The translations under genes and the position numbers were made by a program. A DNA stretch of 5,100 bases from positions 1-5,100 of the forward strand of contig JAUZQA010000331.1 in assembly GCA_030705665.1 (NCBI GenBank), read 5' to 3'. The first letter of the stretch is position 1; each line of letters starts with the position of its first letter. The DNA comes from Bacillota bacterium (lineage in GTDB: Bacteria > Bacillota > Bacilli > Bacillales_B > DSM-18226). Shown here piece by piece: positions 4,978 to 5,100 of this stretch. The notes beneath the pieces were generated by a model that was not told where the DNA came from, searched no databases, and saw only the letters and a program-made list of their open reading frames with translations.

Positions 4978-5100
4978 GCATGAAAGGGAACCAGATTATT
5001 GACGAACATTTTTAATGATATTGAAGTTAAAAATATACTAAAAATGTGAAGATTTATACTTAACTGGCGGGTAAGTCCAATGTTTGTATAGAATTTAAAC
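4978..5100. other. AT-rich intergenic end of window, no feature found
   Basis: No open frame with a ribosome binding site is present. TTGACG at 4999-5004 resembles a -35 but has no -10 at the right distance. TATACT at 5034-5039 and 5055-5060 resemble -10 boxes but lack a matching -35. The region may be upstream sequence of a gene beyond the window. Confidence 0.4.

Noticed and set aside
4999..5060. Promoter at the right end (TTGACG with TATACT)
   Set aside because: The spacing between the -35-like and either -10-like element is far from 16-18 bases.
1..5100. CRISPR array, tRNA, rRNA, toxin-antitoxin or phage defence genes
   Set aside because: No regular repeats with spacers, no tRNA- or rRNA-like sequence, and no open frame resembling defence or toxin families was seen on either strand.

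Overview
The window is AT-rich DNA with strong AAGGAGG-type ribosome binding sites, overlapping stop/start codons and compact T-tailed terminators. This suggests a low-GC Gram-positive bacterium, most likely of the Bacillaceae. The genus cannot be fixed from the sequence alone.

Region 1 (1-2312, plus strand) is the 3' part of an operon for an unusual succinate dehydrogenase/fumarate reductase. The last four codons of an upstream gene, probably the flavoprotein subunit, overlap a 319-aa iron-sulfur subunit. That subunit overlaps by 4 bp a 296-aa protein with two complete cysteine-rich CCG domains of the heterodisulfide reductase HdrB type. A CCG protein in place of a cytochrome b anchor is the hallmark of the 'type E' enzymes (Sulfolobus SdhABEF, Campylobacter MfrABE) and, in fused form, of archaeal thiol:fumarate reductase TfrB. 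The iron-sulfur subunit also carries an extra cysteine where ordinary SdhB proteins hold a [3Fe-4S] cluster. A 111-aa protein of unknown function follows 53 bp downstream, and a hairpin with a T tract closes the region.

Region 2 (2313-2626) is intergenic. It holds a more GC-rich patch with good-looking expression signals (TATAAT, AAGGAGGT) but no convincing gene, and looks like decayed coding DNA or an unrecognised small locus.

Region 3 (2627-4977) is a divergent pair: a MocR-type regulator (GntR DNA-binding domain fused to a class I aminotransferase-like domain, minus strand) and a LysE/ArgO-type amino acid exporter (plus strand). The 134-bp gap between them holds three copies of an 8-bp motif, TTGGTTGG or a one-mismatch variant. 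These are placed to overlap the regulator's promoter and to sit just upstream of the exporter's promoter. The simplest model is a PLP/amino-acid-sensing switch that controls export and represses itself. Each gene has a terminator. The pair is flanked by two inverted copies of a degenerate 16-24 bp intergenic motif.

Region 4 (4978-5100) has nothing convincing. The two strongest leads are the CCG-type fumarate/succinate enzyme and the repeat array in the regulator/exporter gap. Both are variations on known families; I see no system in the window that I can claim as wholly new.
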